From the NCBI RefSeq assembly GCF_020177575.1, contig NZ_JAHTBK010000001.1:2415875-2479874 (forward strand): a stretch of DNA of 64,000 bases, read 5' to 3'. Positions 28,570 through 38,024 of this stretch are shown here, one piece after another; positions within the stretch are counted from its first letter, which is position 1, and each line of letters begins with the position of its first letter. The notes under the pieces are model-generated. The model was given only the letters and a program-made list of their open reading frames with translations. It was not told the origin of the DNA and searched no databases. Made by a program: the position numbers and the translations under genes. Source of the stretch: Hasllibacter sp. MH4015 (GTDB taxonomy: Bacteria; Pseudomonadota; Alphaproteobacteria; Rhodobacterales; Rhodobacteraceae).

Positions 28570-29964
28570 ATGGCCACCCAGAAACTCTATGTCGGCGCCA
28601 AGCTGCGGTCCGTGCGCACGCGCCTTGGCCTGACCCAGAAGGATTTCGCCGCGAAGCTCGGGATTTCCCTGCCCTATCTCAACCAGATGGAGAACAACAA
28701 CCGCCCCCTCTCCACCACCGTCCTGCTCGGGCTCGCCCAGGATTTCGGCGTCGACATCACGGAGCTTTCGGCCTCCGATACCGACCGCCTCGTCTCCGAC
28801 ATGCGCGAAGCGCTGGCCGACCCGCTTTTCGCAGACACCCAGCCCCATCTGGCGGACCTGCGCCTGGCTGCCGCCAATGCCCCGTCGCTTGCGCGCGCCT
28901 TCCTCGACCTGCACCGCGCCTACCGCCAGACCCACGAACGCCTCGCCTCACTGGACGAGGCCCTGGGCCAGCAGACCTCCGCCACCGCCTCCCCGTGGGA
29001 GGAAGTGCGCGATTTCTTCCACTATACCGACAATTACATCGACGCCGTGGACCGCGCCGCCGAACGCTTTGCCAAGCGCGCGACCGGGGATCTGGCGGCG
29101 CACACCTCGGCGGTTCTTGCGGACCGCGGCATCACGATCCGCCACGTCGCCGGGGACGGCGTACGCCACTATGATCCGGACACGAAAACTCTGACCCTCA
29201 GCCCCCGCGCCGCGCCCGAGACCCAGCGGTTCCAACTGCTCCACCAATACGCGCTTCTGGGCCAGCACGAATTGATCGAGGCCACGCTGGACCTCGCCCG
29301 GTTTCAATCCGAAACGGCGCGGGAAATTGCGCGGATCGGGATGGCGAACTATTTCGCGGGCGCCTGCCTGATGCCCTATGCCCGCTTCACGGAGGCGGCC
29401 CAGGACACCCGCCATGATCTGGAGCGTCTGTCCATCCAGTTCTCCGCCTCGATCGAGCAGATCGCCCACCGCCTCTCCACCCTGCAGCGGCCCGGGTCCA
29501 AGGGCGTGCCCTTCTTCTTCGCCCGGGTCGATCAGGCGGGGACCGTCACCAAGCGCCACTCCGCCACGCGGCTGCAATTCGCCCGTTTCGGCGGGGCATG
29601 CCCCCTGTGGAACGTGCACCAGGCGTTCGAGACGCCGGGCCGCTTCCTGCGCCAATTGGCCGAAACGCCCGACGGCGCGCGCTATGTCATCCTGGCCCGC
29701 GACGTCTCCAAATCCGGCGGCGCCTGGGGCCGCCCGACCCGGCGCTACGCGATCTCGCTCGGCTGCGAAGTCCGACACGCCGCCGATCTTGTCTATGCCG
29801 ACGATCTGGATCTCGACCAGGATGCCGCGTTCCGGCCGATCGGGATCTCGTGTCGGATCTGCGAGCGGACCAATTGCCACCAGCGCGCGGTCCCGCCACT
29901 GGAACGGCAACTCAGTGTCGATCCCAACCGCCGCGGCACCCTGCCCTACGAGGTCGCACCCTAG
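28570..29964 (+). CDS. pccR: short-chain fatty acyl-CoA regulator PccR (XRE family, ScfR class)
   Basis: A 464-residue regulator. An N-terminal XRE helix-turn-helix (LRSVRTRLGLTQKDFAAKLGISLPYLNQMENN, residues about 10-45) is followed by an IrrE-like central region and the C-terminal ligand domain with SCRICERTNCHQRAVPPL, the Cys signature of ScfR proteins. In R. sphaeroides PccR activates propionyl-CoA carboxylase genes. Start 28570 is supported by the family N-terminus. Matching operators lie before pccB and before this gene. Confidence 0.9.
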   Translation: MATQKLYVGAKLRSVRTRLGLTQKDFAAKLGISLPYLNQMENNNRPLSTTVLLGLAQDFGVDITELSASDTDRLVSDMREALADPLFADTQPHLADLRLAAANAPSLARAFLDLHRAYRQTHERLASLDEALGQQTSATASPWEEVRDFFHYTDNYIDAVDRAAERFAKRATGDLAAHTSAVLADRGITIRHVAGDGVRHYDPDTKTLTLSPRAAPETQRFQLLHQYALLGQHELIEATLDLARFQSETAREIARIGMANYFAGACLMPYARFTEAAQDTRHDLERLSIQFSASIEQIAHRLSTLQRPGSKGVPFFFARVDQAGTVTKRHSATRLQFARFGGACPLWNVHQAFETPGRFLRQLAETPDGARYVILARDVSKSGGAWGRPTRRYAISLGCEVRHAADLVYADDLDLDQDAAFRPIGISCRICERTNCHQRAVPPLERQLSVDPNRRGTLPYEVAP

Positions 29965-30038
29965 GCCATGCCGGATATTGCCCCCCGCCCCCCTGCCCGT
30001 TACCGTCTCAGCGATCAGACGACACAGGACCCCGCCCC

Positions 30039-30500
30039 ATGGAAATGCATGCAAGCCGCCACATCGCCGCCGACCGCGCCGCGGTCTGGGCCGCGCTCAA
30101 CGATGCCGAAACGCTCCAGGCCTGCATTCCCGGCTGCGAGGAATTGACCGGCTCCCCGGAGGCGGGGTTTTCGGCCGTGGTCAAGCAAAAGGTCGGACCG
30201 GTGAAAGCCACCTTCAAGGGCGACGTCACCCTCTACGATGTCGTGCCGGAAACCAGCTACACGATCTCGGGCGAGGGCAAGGGCGGCGTCGCCGGGTTTG
30301 CCAAGGGCGCGGCCAAGGTCCATCTGGCCGACCATCCCGATGGCGGGACGGAGTTGACCTACGACGTCGACGCGAAAGTGGGCGGCAAGCTCGCGCAACT
30401 GGGCTCCCGCCTGGTCGACAGTTTCGCCACCAAGATGGCCGACCAGTTTTTCGAGCGGCTTCAGACGCGGCTCGAAGGGGCGTCTGGCCCGGCCGCCTGA
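30039..30500 (+). CDS. coxG: CoxG-like SRPBCC family protein
   Basis: A 153-residue protein of the CO dehydrogenase subunit G/SRPBCC family, a lipid-binding-type START fold. Recognisable parts are the N-terminal SRHIAADRAAVWAALNDAETLQACIPGCEEL and the central GPVKATFKGDVTLYD, then the Ala/Gly-rich FATKMADQFFERL end. In CO oxidisers CoxG recruits the enzyme to the membrane. No cox structural genes are present here, so the partner is unknown. A palindromic repeat follows 14 bases after the stop. Confidence 0.83.
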   Translation: MEMHASRHIAADRAAVWAALNDAETLQACIPGCEELTGSPEAGFSAVVKQKVGPVKATFKGDVTLYDVVPETSYTISGEGKGGVAGFAKGAAKVHLADHPDGGTELTYDVDAKVGGKLAQLGSRLVDSFATKMADQFFERLQTRLEGASGPAA

Positions 30501-30513
30501 TCCGCGCGCCCCA

Positions 30514-30574
30514 CTTCCATGTGCCGAAAATATCCCGGGGGAGTCGCCCCCCGGGCGACGGGGGCAGCGCCCCC
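30514..30574 (+). repeat. dispersed palindromic intergenic repeat, copy 2
   Basis: TTCCATGTGCCGAAAATAT plus CCCGGGGG, then GTCGCCC-CCC-GGGCGAC (30543-30559) and GGGGGC-AGC-GCCCCC (30560-30574). The tail matches copy 3 at 37871 almost base for base. Confidence 0.9.
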
Positions 30575-30618
30575 TCACCTGAGCCCCGCTGCGCAAGCGG
30601 CGGGGTGAGGCAAAACCT

Positions 30619-30639
30619 TGCGGCTTCGCCGCACCTTTT
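30619..30639 (+). terminator. terminator hairpin after coxG
   Basis: TGCGGC-TTC-GCCGCA followed by CC and TTTT, at the end of the 158-base spacer that also carries repeat copy 2. Confidence 0.55.
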
Positions 30640-30658
30640 GTCAGTCTATCCCGGCCGC

Positions 30659-30898
30659 CTAGGCTTTCGCCAGCATCCCAGCAATCTCGTCCTTCAGCCG
30701 CATCCGCTCCTTGCGCAACTGGGTCTCGGCCATGTCGTCGAGGGGCTCCACACCCGTCTCGGCCCGGTGCACGGCGCGGTTCACCTCGTGATAGGCATCG
30801 GCGAGCTTCGCGAAATGTGCGTCCGACGTCTTGAGCGCGTGGATCGCATCGGCATCGTCGGGAAATTCTTCGGCCAGTTCATGGGGCGTGTGGGACAT
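30659..30898 (-). CDS. YdcH family (DUF465) small protein, second copy
   Basis: A 79-residue helical protein with the family pattern SDAHFAKLADAYHEVNRAVHRAE and ETQLRKERMRLKDEIAGML. Function is unknown. It resembles the longer-tailed subgroup; the other YdcH gene (1092-1310) belongs to the shorter one. It is a single gene, convergent with coxG. Confidence 0.85.
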   Translation of the reverse strand: MSHTPHELAEEFPDDADAIHALKTSDAHFAKLADAYHEVNRAVHRAETGVEPLDDMAETQLRKERMRLKDEIAGMLAKA

Positions 30899-30978
30899 CG
30901 GGTTCCTCCTCTTCCACTGATCGGCCTATCCAACGCCATCGCGCCCCGGTGCACCTTGCGCTGGATCAAATCCGCGCC

Positions 30979-31677
30979 CTATTGCGCCGCGGTGGGCACC
31001 GCCCCGCACCAAGAGCCGGTGATCGCTTCGGGGCTGAGCACGCTGACGCGCGGCAAGGCCCCGAAATCGCCGGGCGCGGGCGCGCTCAGGAGGCCCGGGA
31101 AGGCCAGCACCGACAGGCCCGCGCTTTGGGCGGCCGCCGCCGTGGCGGGCGTGTCGGCCACCACCGTGACCCGCGCCCGTCCGACGCCAAGCTGCGCCAC
31201 TGCGCGCTCCATCCCCTCGGGATCGGGGGCAAGGTGGGCCACGTCCCCGCGCAGGACGGCGACGTCGAATTCGATTCCGAACCGCAACCGTGCCGTGGCC
31301 TGCAGAAGGGCGCGGACCGGACCCATTTCGGCCCGCGTCACAAGCCCCAGCTTCAGACCCCCGCGCATCGACCATTGCAAAACCCGCGCGACGCCCGGGC
31401 GCAACGGGATCTCCCGCGTGAGGATCGAGGCGAAGATCTTCTGGTGCGTCGCGTCAAGCACCAGATCATCCACCAAGGCCGCCTCTCCGGTCCGCGCGCG
31501 ATAGCGGGCCGCCAATTGCCGGTCGCCGCCTGCGCGCATCAACTCGGCATAGGTCTCCGCCGACCAGGTCCAAGGCACGTCATGGGCGCGGAACGCGGCA
31601 TTCCACGCCGCACGATCAATGTCCGCACATTCGGCGATACTGCCGATCCCGCCGAAGATTACCGCTTCAAGGGTCAT
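30979..31677 (-). CDS. HAD-superfamily (CbbY-like) protein lacking the catalytic aspartates
   Basis: A 232-residue HAD-fold protein with C1 cap. Motif I reads VIFGGIGSI in place of the usual VIFDVDGTL, so both catalytic Asp are lost (Gly 9, Ile 11). The cap (RAAWNAAFRAHDVPWTWSAETYAEL), motif II (GLVTRAE) and APDPEGM region remain. It is probably a conserved pseudophosphatase, as I recall from many Rhodobacteraceae. The start at 31677 follows GGGAGGA. Confidence 0.78.
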   Translation of the reverse strand: MTLEAVIFGGIGSIAECADIDRAAWNAAFRAHDVPWTWSAETYAELMRAGGDRQLAARYRARTGEAALVDDLVLDATHQKIFASILTREIPLRPGVARVLQWSMRGGLKLGLVTRAEMGPVRALLQATARLRFGIEFDVAVLRGDVAHLAPDPEGMERAVAQLGVGRARVTVVADTPATAAAAQSAGLSVLAFPGLLSAPAPGDFGALPRVSVLSPEAITGSWCGAVPTAAQ

Positions 31678-31807
31678 GGATGTCCTCCCGTGTGAGAGAA
31701 GACCAAAAGAGAGCGTCGCCTCGCACAAGACGCACCGGCGATATTGCGGCGGCGCAGCAAGACAAATTGCATCCGCCCTGTGCGCAAACCCGCCCCGCTG
31801 CACAGTT

Positions 31808-32743
31808 TCAGGGCGTTTTCTCGACGGCTTCGGCGACCGGCCCCTTGCGGCCGCGCAGGGCCTCGCGCCAGGTGATGAAGCTGACCGCCGCGATGATCAT
31901 CGCCCCGCCCAGGATCACGAACGCGTCCACAGGCTCCCCGAAGACCAGAACGCCAAGGGCGGTCGCCCAGATGAGTTGCAGAAACGTCACCGGCTGTGTC
32001 ACGGCCAGGGGTGCGGCGCGGAATGCGAGTGTCATCGTGTAGTGCCCCGCCGTGGCGAGGGCCGCGCACAGGAACAGCCAGCCAAGGTCGACCCAGCTGA
32101 CCGGCACCCAGGTCGGCAGGACCACCGGCAAAAGCGCCAGCGGCACGATGATCGACAGGTAGAAGACCACGACCTCCGCAGGCACCCGCGCCGACAGGAG
32201 CTTGGCGAGGAAATAGCTCACCGACATCGCCACGGCGGTGCCAAGCATCACGACATGGCCCACGTCGATCTCCCGGAAACCAGGGCGAATGATGACGAAG
32301 GTGCCGACGAATGCGATGGCCACCGCCGCGATCCGCCACGGCCCCAACCGCTCGCCGAGGAAGATGACGGCCAGCAAGATCACGTAGACCGGGTTGAGGT
32401 AGTTGAGCGCCGTTACATCGGCGATGGGGATCCGCGTCATCGCGAAGAACCACATCGACACGGCCAGCGCGTGGGCCAGACCGCGGGCGAGGAACAGCGC
32501 GCCGAGCGATCCGTCGAGCTTTGTGCGGCGCACCGACGGCCACATCGGGATCAGGAAGACCAGCCCCAGCACGTAGCGCAGGAAACCCGCCTGGGTCGGG
32601 GGGACGCTGTCGCCCACCACTTTCACCGTTGCCGTGACCGCCACGAAACATACGCCCGTCAAAAGCATCCAGAAGATGCCCCAACCGGGGTTCGATCCCG
32701 GTATCGCGCGGGCGGCTTGGGCTGGGGGGGCTGGATGCTCCAT
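31808..32743 (-). CDS. EamA/DMT-family transporter
   Basis: A 311-residue membrane protein with ten hydrophobic segments in two EamA repeats (GIFWMLLTGVCFVAVTATVK; VTALNYLNPVYVILLAVIFLGERL). The N-terminal 20 residues are Pro/Ala-rich and cytoplasmic. The substrate is unknown. It lies after argO on the same strand, with 45 bases between. Confidence 0.85.
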   Translation of the reverse strand: MEHPAPPAQAARAIPGSNPGWGIFWMLLTGVCFVAVTATVKVVGDSVPPTQAGFLRYVLGLVFLIPMWPSVRRTKLDGSLGALFLARGLAHALAVSMWFFAMTRIPIADVTALNYLNPVYVILLAVIFLGERLGPWRIAAVAIAFVGTFVIIRPGFREIDVGHVVMLGTAVAMSVSYFLAKLLSARVPAEVVVFYLSIIVPLALLPVVLPTWVPVSWVDLGWLFLCAALATAGHYTMTLAFRAAPLAVTQPVTFLQLIWATALGVLVFGEPVDAFVILGGAMIIAAVSFITWREALRGRKGPVAEAVEKTP

Positions 32744-32788
32744 GTCCGGGCCAGCAGATCACTGCGCCCGCCCCGCCACAAGGTCCGT

Positions 32789-33394
32789 TCAGAGGTCGAG
32801 CGCCAATTTCGCCGCCAGCGCCAGCATCGTGACCCCCACGACCCCGTCGAGCCACGCCCAGGCCCTGGGACGCGCGAAGATCGGTGCCAGGGCCCGCGCG
32901 CCGTAGCCGAGGACCACGAAGAACACGCATGACGCGCCCAGCGCGCCGGCCCCGAAGATCCACCGCCCCTCCCCATAAGTGGCCGAAACCGCGCCGATCA
33001 GGCCGAGCGTGTCGAGATAGACATGGGGGTTGGCCCAGGTCAGCAGGAGCGTCGTCGCCAGAGCGGCACCCAGGCTCTGGGTCGCCTGCCCCTCGGCCCG
33101 CAACGCATCGACGCTGTGGAATGCGGACCAGAGCGAGCGCAGGCCATAGACCAGCAGGAACGCCGCCCCACCCCAGCGCATCACCTCCAACGCCCACGGC
33201 GCGCGGTCGGCCACGACGCCGAAACCCGCCACGCCCGCGAAGATCAAGATGGCCTCGGACAAGCAGCAGACGAGGACGACAGGCGCGACGTGGAGGCGGC
33301 GCAGGCCCTGCCGCAGCACGAAGGCATTCTGCGCGCCGATGGCGAGGATCAGCGAGAAGGAGAGCGCGAAGCCTGCGGTGAAGGTCGTGAGCAT
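32789..33394 (-). CDS. argO: LysE/ArgO-family amino-acid exporter
   Basis: A 201-residue six-helix exporter. The N-terminal GFALSFSLILAIGAQNAFVLRQGLRR and the central LLTWANPHVYLDTLGLIG are hallmarks of ArgO/LysE, which exports arginine or lysine. An operator-like palindrome lies about 80 bases upstream. Exporters of this family are usually controlled by an ArgP/LysG-type regulator, and none is adjacent. Confidence 0.88.
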   Translation of the reverse strand: MLTTFTAGFALSFSLILAIGAQNAFVLRQGLRRLHVAPVVLVCCLSEAILIFAGVAGFGVVADRAPWALEVMRWGGAAFLLVYGLRSLWSAFHSVDALRAEGQATQSLGAALATTLLLTWANPHVYLDTLGLIGAVSATYGEGRWIFGAGALGASCVFFVVLGYGARALAPIFARPRAWAWLDGVVGVTMLALAAKLALDL

Positions 33395-33473
33395 GAGGCC
33401 GCGCCTTGGGGTGGATCAAGAAGGGCCTGCCTAACGGGCGGCGGACGTGGTGTCGAGGGGGATTTGGGCCAGG

Positions 33474-33489
33474 TTATCACGCGTGATAA
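33474..33489. promoter_or_regulatory. 16-bp perfect palindrome upstream of argO
   Basis: TTATCACGCGTGATAA, about 80 bases before the argO start codon. It looks like an operator for a dimeric regulator; I cannot assign the regulator. Confidence 0.5.
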
Positions 33490-33531
33490 GGGGGGTTAAG
33501 GCGCTGTAAAGGTTGAGGAAAGGAATTTTCG

Positions 33532-33546
33532 TTAAGGGATCTTTAA
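33532..33546. promoter_or_regulatory. CtrA-type box between argO and yebC
   Basis: TTAA-N7-TTAA, the full CtrA consensus spacing. It lies in the 324-base gap between argO and yebC (33395-33718). The rest of that gap holds several TTAAGG motifs, a GGTGGGT/ACCCACC stem near 33583-33599, and CCGGGCC/GGCCCGG and GGCGGGAC/GTCCCGCC stems. I see no gene there. Confidence 0.5.
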
Positions 33547-33718
33547 GGGTTTGGGGAGGGTCGTTACGGTGGTGTGGCTGGTGGGTTTCACCCACCTTAA
33601 GGGCACGGGCCGATCCGGGCCGAGGCCCGGTCTACGAGATGCGCAAGCGACGGCCGGGCGGCGGGACAAGTCCCGCCCCACGGGGTGGCAAAGCAGTCCG
33701 GCACGCAAACAGCCCCCC

Positions 33719-34489
33719 CTACTCCGCGCCCAGCTCCGCCATGACTTCGTCGGAGATCTCCACGTTCGACGTCACGCTTTGGACGTCGTCGTCGTCTTCC
33801 AGCGCCTCGATCAGTTTCATCAGCTTTTGCGCGTCTTCCAGGCCCAGTTCGGTCGTTGTCGTCGGGCGCCAGACCAGCTTGGTGTGCTCGGATTCGCCCA
33901 GTTCCGCCTCCAGCGCGGTGGAGACCTCATTGAGGTCGGTATCGGCGCACCAGATGATGTGTTGACCGGGATCTTCGTCGCCGTCGCCCTCGTTCGTTTC
34001 CACATCCTCGGCGCCAGCCTCGATCGCGGCCATCATGATGGTGTCAGCGTCACCAGCACTGAGCGGGTATGTCACCTGCCCCTTGCGGTCGAACATGAAC
34101 CCGACAGAGCCAGTCTCGCCGAGGTTGCCGCCGTTCTTGGAGAAGGTGGAGCGCACGGTGGACGCGGTGCGATTACGATTGTCGGTCATCGCCTCCACGA
34201 TCACGGCGACACCGGCGGGGCCATAGCCTTCATACCGGATCTCATCGTAATTCTCCGCATCGCCACCCTGGGATTTCTTGATCGCGCGGTCGATCACATC
34301 CTTGGGCACGGATTGCGACTTGGCCTCCTTCACGGCGAGGCGCAGGCGGGGGTTCTTGTCGGGGTCGGGGTCGCCCATCTTGGCGGCGACGGTGATTTCC
34401 TTGGCGAGCTTGGAAAACAGCTTGGAGCGCAGCTTGTCCTGACGTCCCTTGCGATGCTGGATATTCGCCCATTTTGAATGGCCGGCCAT
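33719..34489 (-). CDS. YebC/PmpR family protein
   Basis: A 256-residue protein of the YebC/TACO1 family, transcriptional or ribosome-associated regulators. The N-terminal [19 protein letters not shown] is invariant in the family and fixes the start at 34489. [13 protein letters not shown] and [30 protein letters not shown] are also characteristic. It is a single gene, divergent from the nuclease-like gene. Confidence 0.93.
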   Translation of the reverse strand: MAGHSKWANIQHRKGRQDKLRSKLFSKLAKEITVAAKMGDPDPDKNPRLRLAVKEAKSQSVPKDVIDRAIKKSQGGDAENYDEIRYEGYGPAGVAVIVEAMTDNRNRTASTVRSTFSKNGGNLGETGSVGFMFDRKGQVTYPLSAGDADTIMMAAIEAGAEDVETNEGDGDEDPGQHIIWCADTDLNEVSTALEAELGESEHTKLVWRPTTTTELGLEDAQKLMKLIEALEDDDDVQSVTSNVEISDEVMAELGAE

Positions 34490-34658
34490 GGGCTTTCCCC
34501 TTGCAGAAATCTCAATGATTGCGGGGTCTATACAACGTCGCCTCCGGTGCGGCAAGGCGGGCGATTTCACGCTTTTCCCCGCCCTTTTCACGCCGGGTTC
34601 ACGGGCAGGTCGTGGTAAGCTTCGGCCATTGAAAACCAAGCATTCGGGGGGCACCCAC

Positions 34659-35921
34659 ATGACGTTGAAACTCACAACCTGGAACATCAAATGGTTCGGC
34701 CAGTTGCTGCAAGGCATGACCCGCACCACGCCGCAACGCTCAAAGAAGGTCACGTCTTCGGCGGGCAAGGCGTTGCAGCGCCTGCAACGCGAGCGCATCG
34801 CGCTTGAGATCGAGACGATCAATCCGGACATCCTGTGCATTCAGGAAGGGCCATCGACCGGCAATATCGCGCGCCTGAAGACCTTCTGCGCGGAGGATCT
34901 GGCGGGCCGGTGGAGCGTGGTGGAGCGGGCGGGCTCAGACAAATATTACATCGGTGGCAGCCAAGGCATCTTCTTCCTGGTGAAGACCGCGCTGGTCCCC
35001 GCCCTCGACCCGACGCTTCTGCCGATTTCCCGCTGGCGCGAGGCGACGGAGATCGAAAGCCGCGTCGATCCGGAGGCGGGTGGAGAGCACCAGGACAAGT
35101 GGAACGTCAACCATCCGTGGTTCAAGATGGACCGCGGCCACCCGGATGTGGACGTGGCCTATGATTTCGGCGATGGCAGCGACGGGGCGGATGACGCGGT
35201 GCCCAACCCGACCCGGTCGTCGCGGGAACACTGGCACTATCGCCATCCCCAGACCCTGATCTGCACGATCGGCGGCAAGCGGGTGGATTTCATCGGGGCG
35301 CATCTGAAATCCAAGTTCGGCGGGGACGATTACAAGAAGGCCTCCGACCTGCGGAAGAAGCCCAAGCCCACCAAGGCGGAAGAGCGCCTGATCGAAGCCG
35401 TCGAGCAGGTCGCGGTGGAGGCGCGGGTGAAGCTGACCACCGAATGTGTGAACATCCGCCACTATATCGACAATCGATTCCGTAACGAGCCGTGGCCGGC
35501 GGTGTTCCTGCTGGGTGATCTGAATGACGGGATCGGCAAGGAATATTTCGAGCGCCGCTACCTGTTCCACGATCTGATCTCCAACCTCCAGGGGGATGTG
35601 TTCTTTGCCCAGAGGTTCCTGAACCACGCCCTGTTCGATTACGGGCTGGAAAGCGGTGGCGATCACCGGTGGTCGGCCCTGTTCCAGGATGCCTGGGATC
35701 CGGGGCGCGCGCCGGAAGTGCTGTTGGACCATATCATGTTCACTCAATCCGTGACCGGAGAGGCGGCGCTGGACCGGGCGGGCGTGCGCGTCCATTCCAA
35801 GGCCGGGCGGGTGGAGCATGACATCCACGAGGCGGTGAATGCCGTCTTCGATACCAGGTCCGACTTCACCTCCGATCACCGCCCGGTCTCCGTCGACATG
35901 ACGCATGTCGCACCGCTTTGA
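34659..35921 (+). CDS. endonuclease/exonuclease/phosphatase-fold protein
   Basis: A 420-residue EEP-superfamily protein. Motifs are TWNIKWFGQ at the N-terminus, DILCIQEG with the metal-binding Glu, [29 protein letters not shown] and the C-terminal SDHRPVS. The catalytic set is complete, so it is a metal-dependent nuclease or phosphodiesterase of unknown substrate. It has an unusually long insertion rich in Asp/Gly (residues about 140-190). A second, shorter EEP protein is at 44919. Confidence 0.85.
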   Translation: MTLKLTTWNIKWFGQLLQGMTRTTPQRSKKVTSSAGKALQRLQRERIALEIETINPDILCIQEGPSTGNIARLKTFCAEDLAGRWSVVERAGSDKYYIGGSQGIFFLVKTALVPALDPTLLPISRWREATEIESRVDPEAGGEHQDKWNVNHPWFKMDRGHPDVDVAYDFGDGSDGADDAVPNPTRSSREHWHYRHPQTLICTIGGKRVDFIGAHLKSKFGGDDYKKASDLRKKPKPTKAEERLIEAVEQVAVEARVKLTTECVNIRHYIDNRFRNEPWPAVFLLGDLNDGIGKEYFERRYLFHDLISNLQGDVFFAQRFLNHALFDYGLESGGDHRWSALFQDAWDPGRAPEVLLDHIMFTQSVTGEAALDRAGVRVHSKAGRVEHDIHEAVNAVFDTRSDFTSDHRPVSVDMTHVAPL

Positions 35922-35986
35922 GCGCGCCGTGCGCCGGGCCGAAGATTGCGGTTCCGGGTCGGGGCGGCCTTGACTAAGGTCGGCCC

Positions 35987-37756
35987 ATGACGACGGAGCA
36001 GATCATCCTCTTCACGCTGTTCGGCGCGGTGTTCGGCCTGCTCCTTTGGGGTCGGTTCCGGTACGACCTCGTGGCCTTCTCCGCCCTGATGGTCGGCACG
36101 GTTCTGGGCGTGGTGGAACCGTCGGAGGCCTTCGCGGGCTTCGGCCATCCGGCGGTGTTGGTCGTGGCGCTTGTGCTGGTCGTCTCGGCCGGGTTGGTGC
36201 GGTCGGGTGCGGTGTTCCTGATCACGCGCACGCTGGTGGATGCGGGCCGGTCGCTGGGGGCCCATATCGCGATCATGGGCGGGATCGGCGCGGTCCTGTC
36301 GGCGTTCATGAACAATGTCGCGGCGCTGGCCCTGCTTATGCCGGTGGACATCGCTACGGCGCGCAAGGCCGGGCGCAGCCCCGGCATTTCGCTGATGCCG
36401 CTGAGCTTCGCGACGATCCTGGGCGGCATGGCGACGCTGATCGGGACGCCCCCCAATATCATAATCGCCACGATCCGCGAGGATTCCCTGGGAGAGACGT
36501 TCCGGATGTTCGATTTTGCCCCTGTGGGCGGCGTGGCGGCTTTGGCGGGGCTCGCTTTCGTGGCGCTGATCGGCTGGCGTCTGATCCCCGGGCGGGATTC
36601 CGGAGTGGGCGATCAGCTGGCGCAGCTGGAGCCTTACATCTCGGAGCTGCGGGTGCCCGAAGGCTCCAAGCTCAACGACACGCGCCTGCGCGAGCTGGAA
36701 GCCGCGGCGGCGGAAGCGGACGTGGCGCTTCTGGGCATCCTGCGCGACGGCAAAAGGCGCTTCGGCACCGGGCGCAACCTGCGTCTGAGGGAGGGCGACG
36801 TGCTCGTCCTGGAAGCCTCCCCCGAGGCGTTGGACGAATTCCGGGTGGGCCAGTCGCTGGAAGTGGCATCGGGCGGCGGCACCGATGCGGTGACGGGCGA
36901 CGGGGTCAGCTTCATCGAGATGGTGGTGCAGGACGGCGCGCGCATATCCGGCAAGACCGCGGAGAGCGTGGGATTGTCGTGGCGACAATCGAGCACGCTG
37001 ATGGGGATCGCGCGCAAGGGAACCCGGATCACCAAGCGGTTGCGCAAGACCGTGGTGGAACCGGGCGATATCCTGCTGCTCCTGGTGCCGTCCGACCGCG
37101 CCGATGACGTGGTCAGCTGGCTGGGGGGCCTGACCCTGGCCGACCGGGGCCTGACTGTGACGAACGACACCAAGACATGGGCCGCGATTGGCCTCTTCGC
37201 CGCGGCGGTGATCGCGGCGTCACTGGGGCTCGTCTATCTGCCGATCGCGCTGGGGATCGTGGCGGTGGGTTACGTACTGCTCCGGATCCTGCCCCTATCG
37301 GAGATCTACGACCATATCGAATGGCCGGTCGTGGTCCTTCTGGGCTCCATGATCCCCCTCGGCGCGGCACTGGAAAGCTCCGGCGGGACCGAGCTGATCG
37401 CGGGCGCGCTCGTGGGCCTGACGGACGGATTGCCGCCTTGGGCAATCCTGACGGTGCTGATGGTGGTCACGATGACGATGTCGGACGTGCTCAACAACAC
37501 CGCCACTGCCATCGTCGCGGCACCCGTTGGCATCACCATGGCGCAGGCGCTCGGCGTGTCGCCGGACCCATTCCTGATGGCGGTGGCCGTGGCCGCGTCG
37601 GCCGCGTTCCTCACGCCGATCGGACACAAGAACAACACCCTGATCCTGGGGCCCGGCGGATACCGGTTCGGGGATTACTGGCGGATGGGATTGCCGCTGG
37701 AGGTGATTGTGATCGCCGTCTCGATCCCGACGATCCTGATCGTCTGGCCGCTCTAA
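35987..37756 (+). CDS. SLC13-family permease with TrkA-C domains
   Basis: A 589-residue DASS/SLC13-type sodium-coupled anion transporter. Two membrane halves (SAFMNNVAALALLMPV and LNNTATAIVAAPVGI carry the SNT-like Asn motifs) flank two cytoplasmic TrkA-C-like domains (about residues 210-390) with regulatory ligand potential. Substrates of this group include sulfate, dicarboxylates or related anions. A second member lies on the opposite strand at 38653-40434. Confidence 0.86.
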   Translation: MTTEQIILFTLFGAVFGLLLWGRFRYDLVAFSALMVGTVLGVVEPSEAFAGFGHPAVLVVALVLVVSAGLVRSGAVFLITRTLVDAGRSLGAHIAIMGGIGAVLSAFMNNVAALALLMPVDIATARKAGRSPGISLMPLSFATILGGMATLIGTPPNIIIATIREDSLGETFRMFDFAPVGGVAALAGLAFVALIGWRLIPGRDSGVGDQLAQLEPYISELRVPEGSKLNDTRLRELEAAAAEADVALLGILRDGKRRFGTGRNLRLREGDVLVLEASPEALDEFRVGQSLEVASGGGTDAVTGDGVSFIEMVVQDGARISGKTAESVGLSWRQSSTLMGIARKGTRITKRLRKTVVEPGDILLLLVPSDRADDVVSWLGGLTLADRGLTVTNDTKTWAAIGLFAAAVIAASLGLVYLPIALGIVAVGYVLLRILPLSEIYDHIEWPVVVLLGSMIPLGAALESSGGTELIAGALVGLTDGLPPWAILTVLMVVTMTMSDVLNNTATAIVAAPVGITMAQALGVSPDPFLMAVAVAASAAFLTPIGHKNNTLILGPGGYRFGDYWRMGLPLEVIVIAVSIPTILIVWPL

Positions 37757-37870
37757 TGCGTGGGAGCGATTGCGCTTTGCGTTGCCGCAAATCGCCGGGG
37801 GCGCGCTCGGGCTGACGCCCTCGCGCGCGGTGGCCCTTGCCGGGGCCACCCGACCTCCACCCTGCCCGTC

Positions 37871-37930
37871 TTCCATGTGCCAGAAATATCCCGGGGGGAG
37901 TCGCCCTTGGGCGACGGGGGCAGCGCCCCC
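37871..37930 (+). repeat. dispersed palindromic intergenic repeat, copy 3
   Basis: TTCCATGTGCCAGAAATAT plus CCCGGGGGG, then GTCGCCC-TT-GGGCGAC (37900-37915) and GGGGGC-AGC-GCCCCC (37916-37930). It faces copy 4, and with it could form a large stem of about 30 bp. Confidence 0.9.
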
Positions 37931-37991
37931 ACGTCTAGGCAAGAAATTTGACCGATGCCGCAATCGGTAGGAAGCGGATCAAGAGTATAAT

Positions 37992-38024
37992 GCCTCCGGC
38001 GGGGATATTTTCGGCACATGGAAG
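37992..38024 (-). repeat. dispersed palindromic intergenic repeat, copy 4 (inverted)
   Basis: Minus-strand reading TTCCATGTGCCGAAAATAT then CCCCGCCGGAGGC. It has the short tail (GCC-GGA-GGC) without the longer hairpins of copies 1-3 and 6. Confidence 0.88.
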
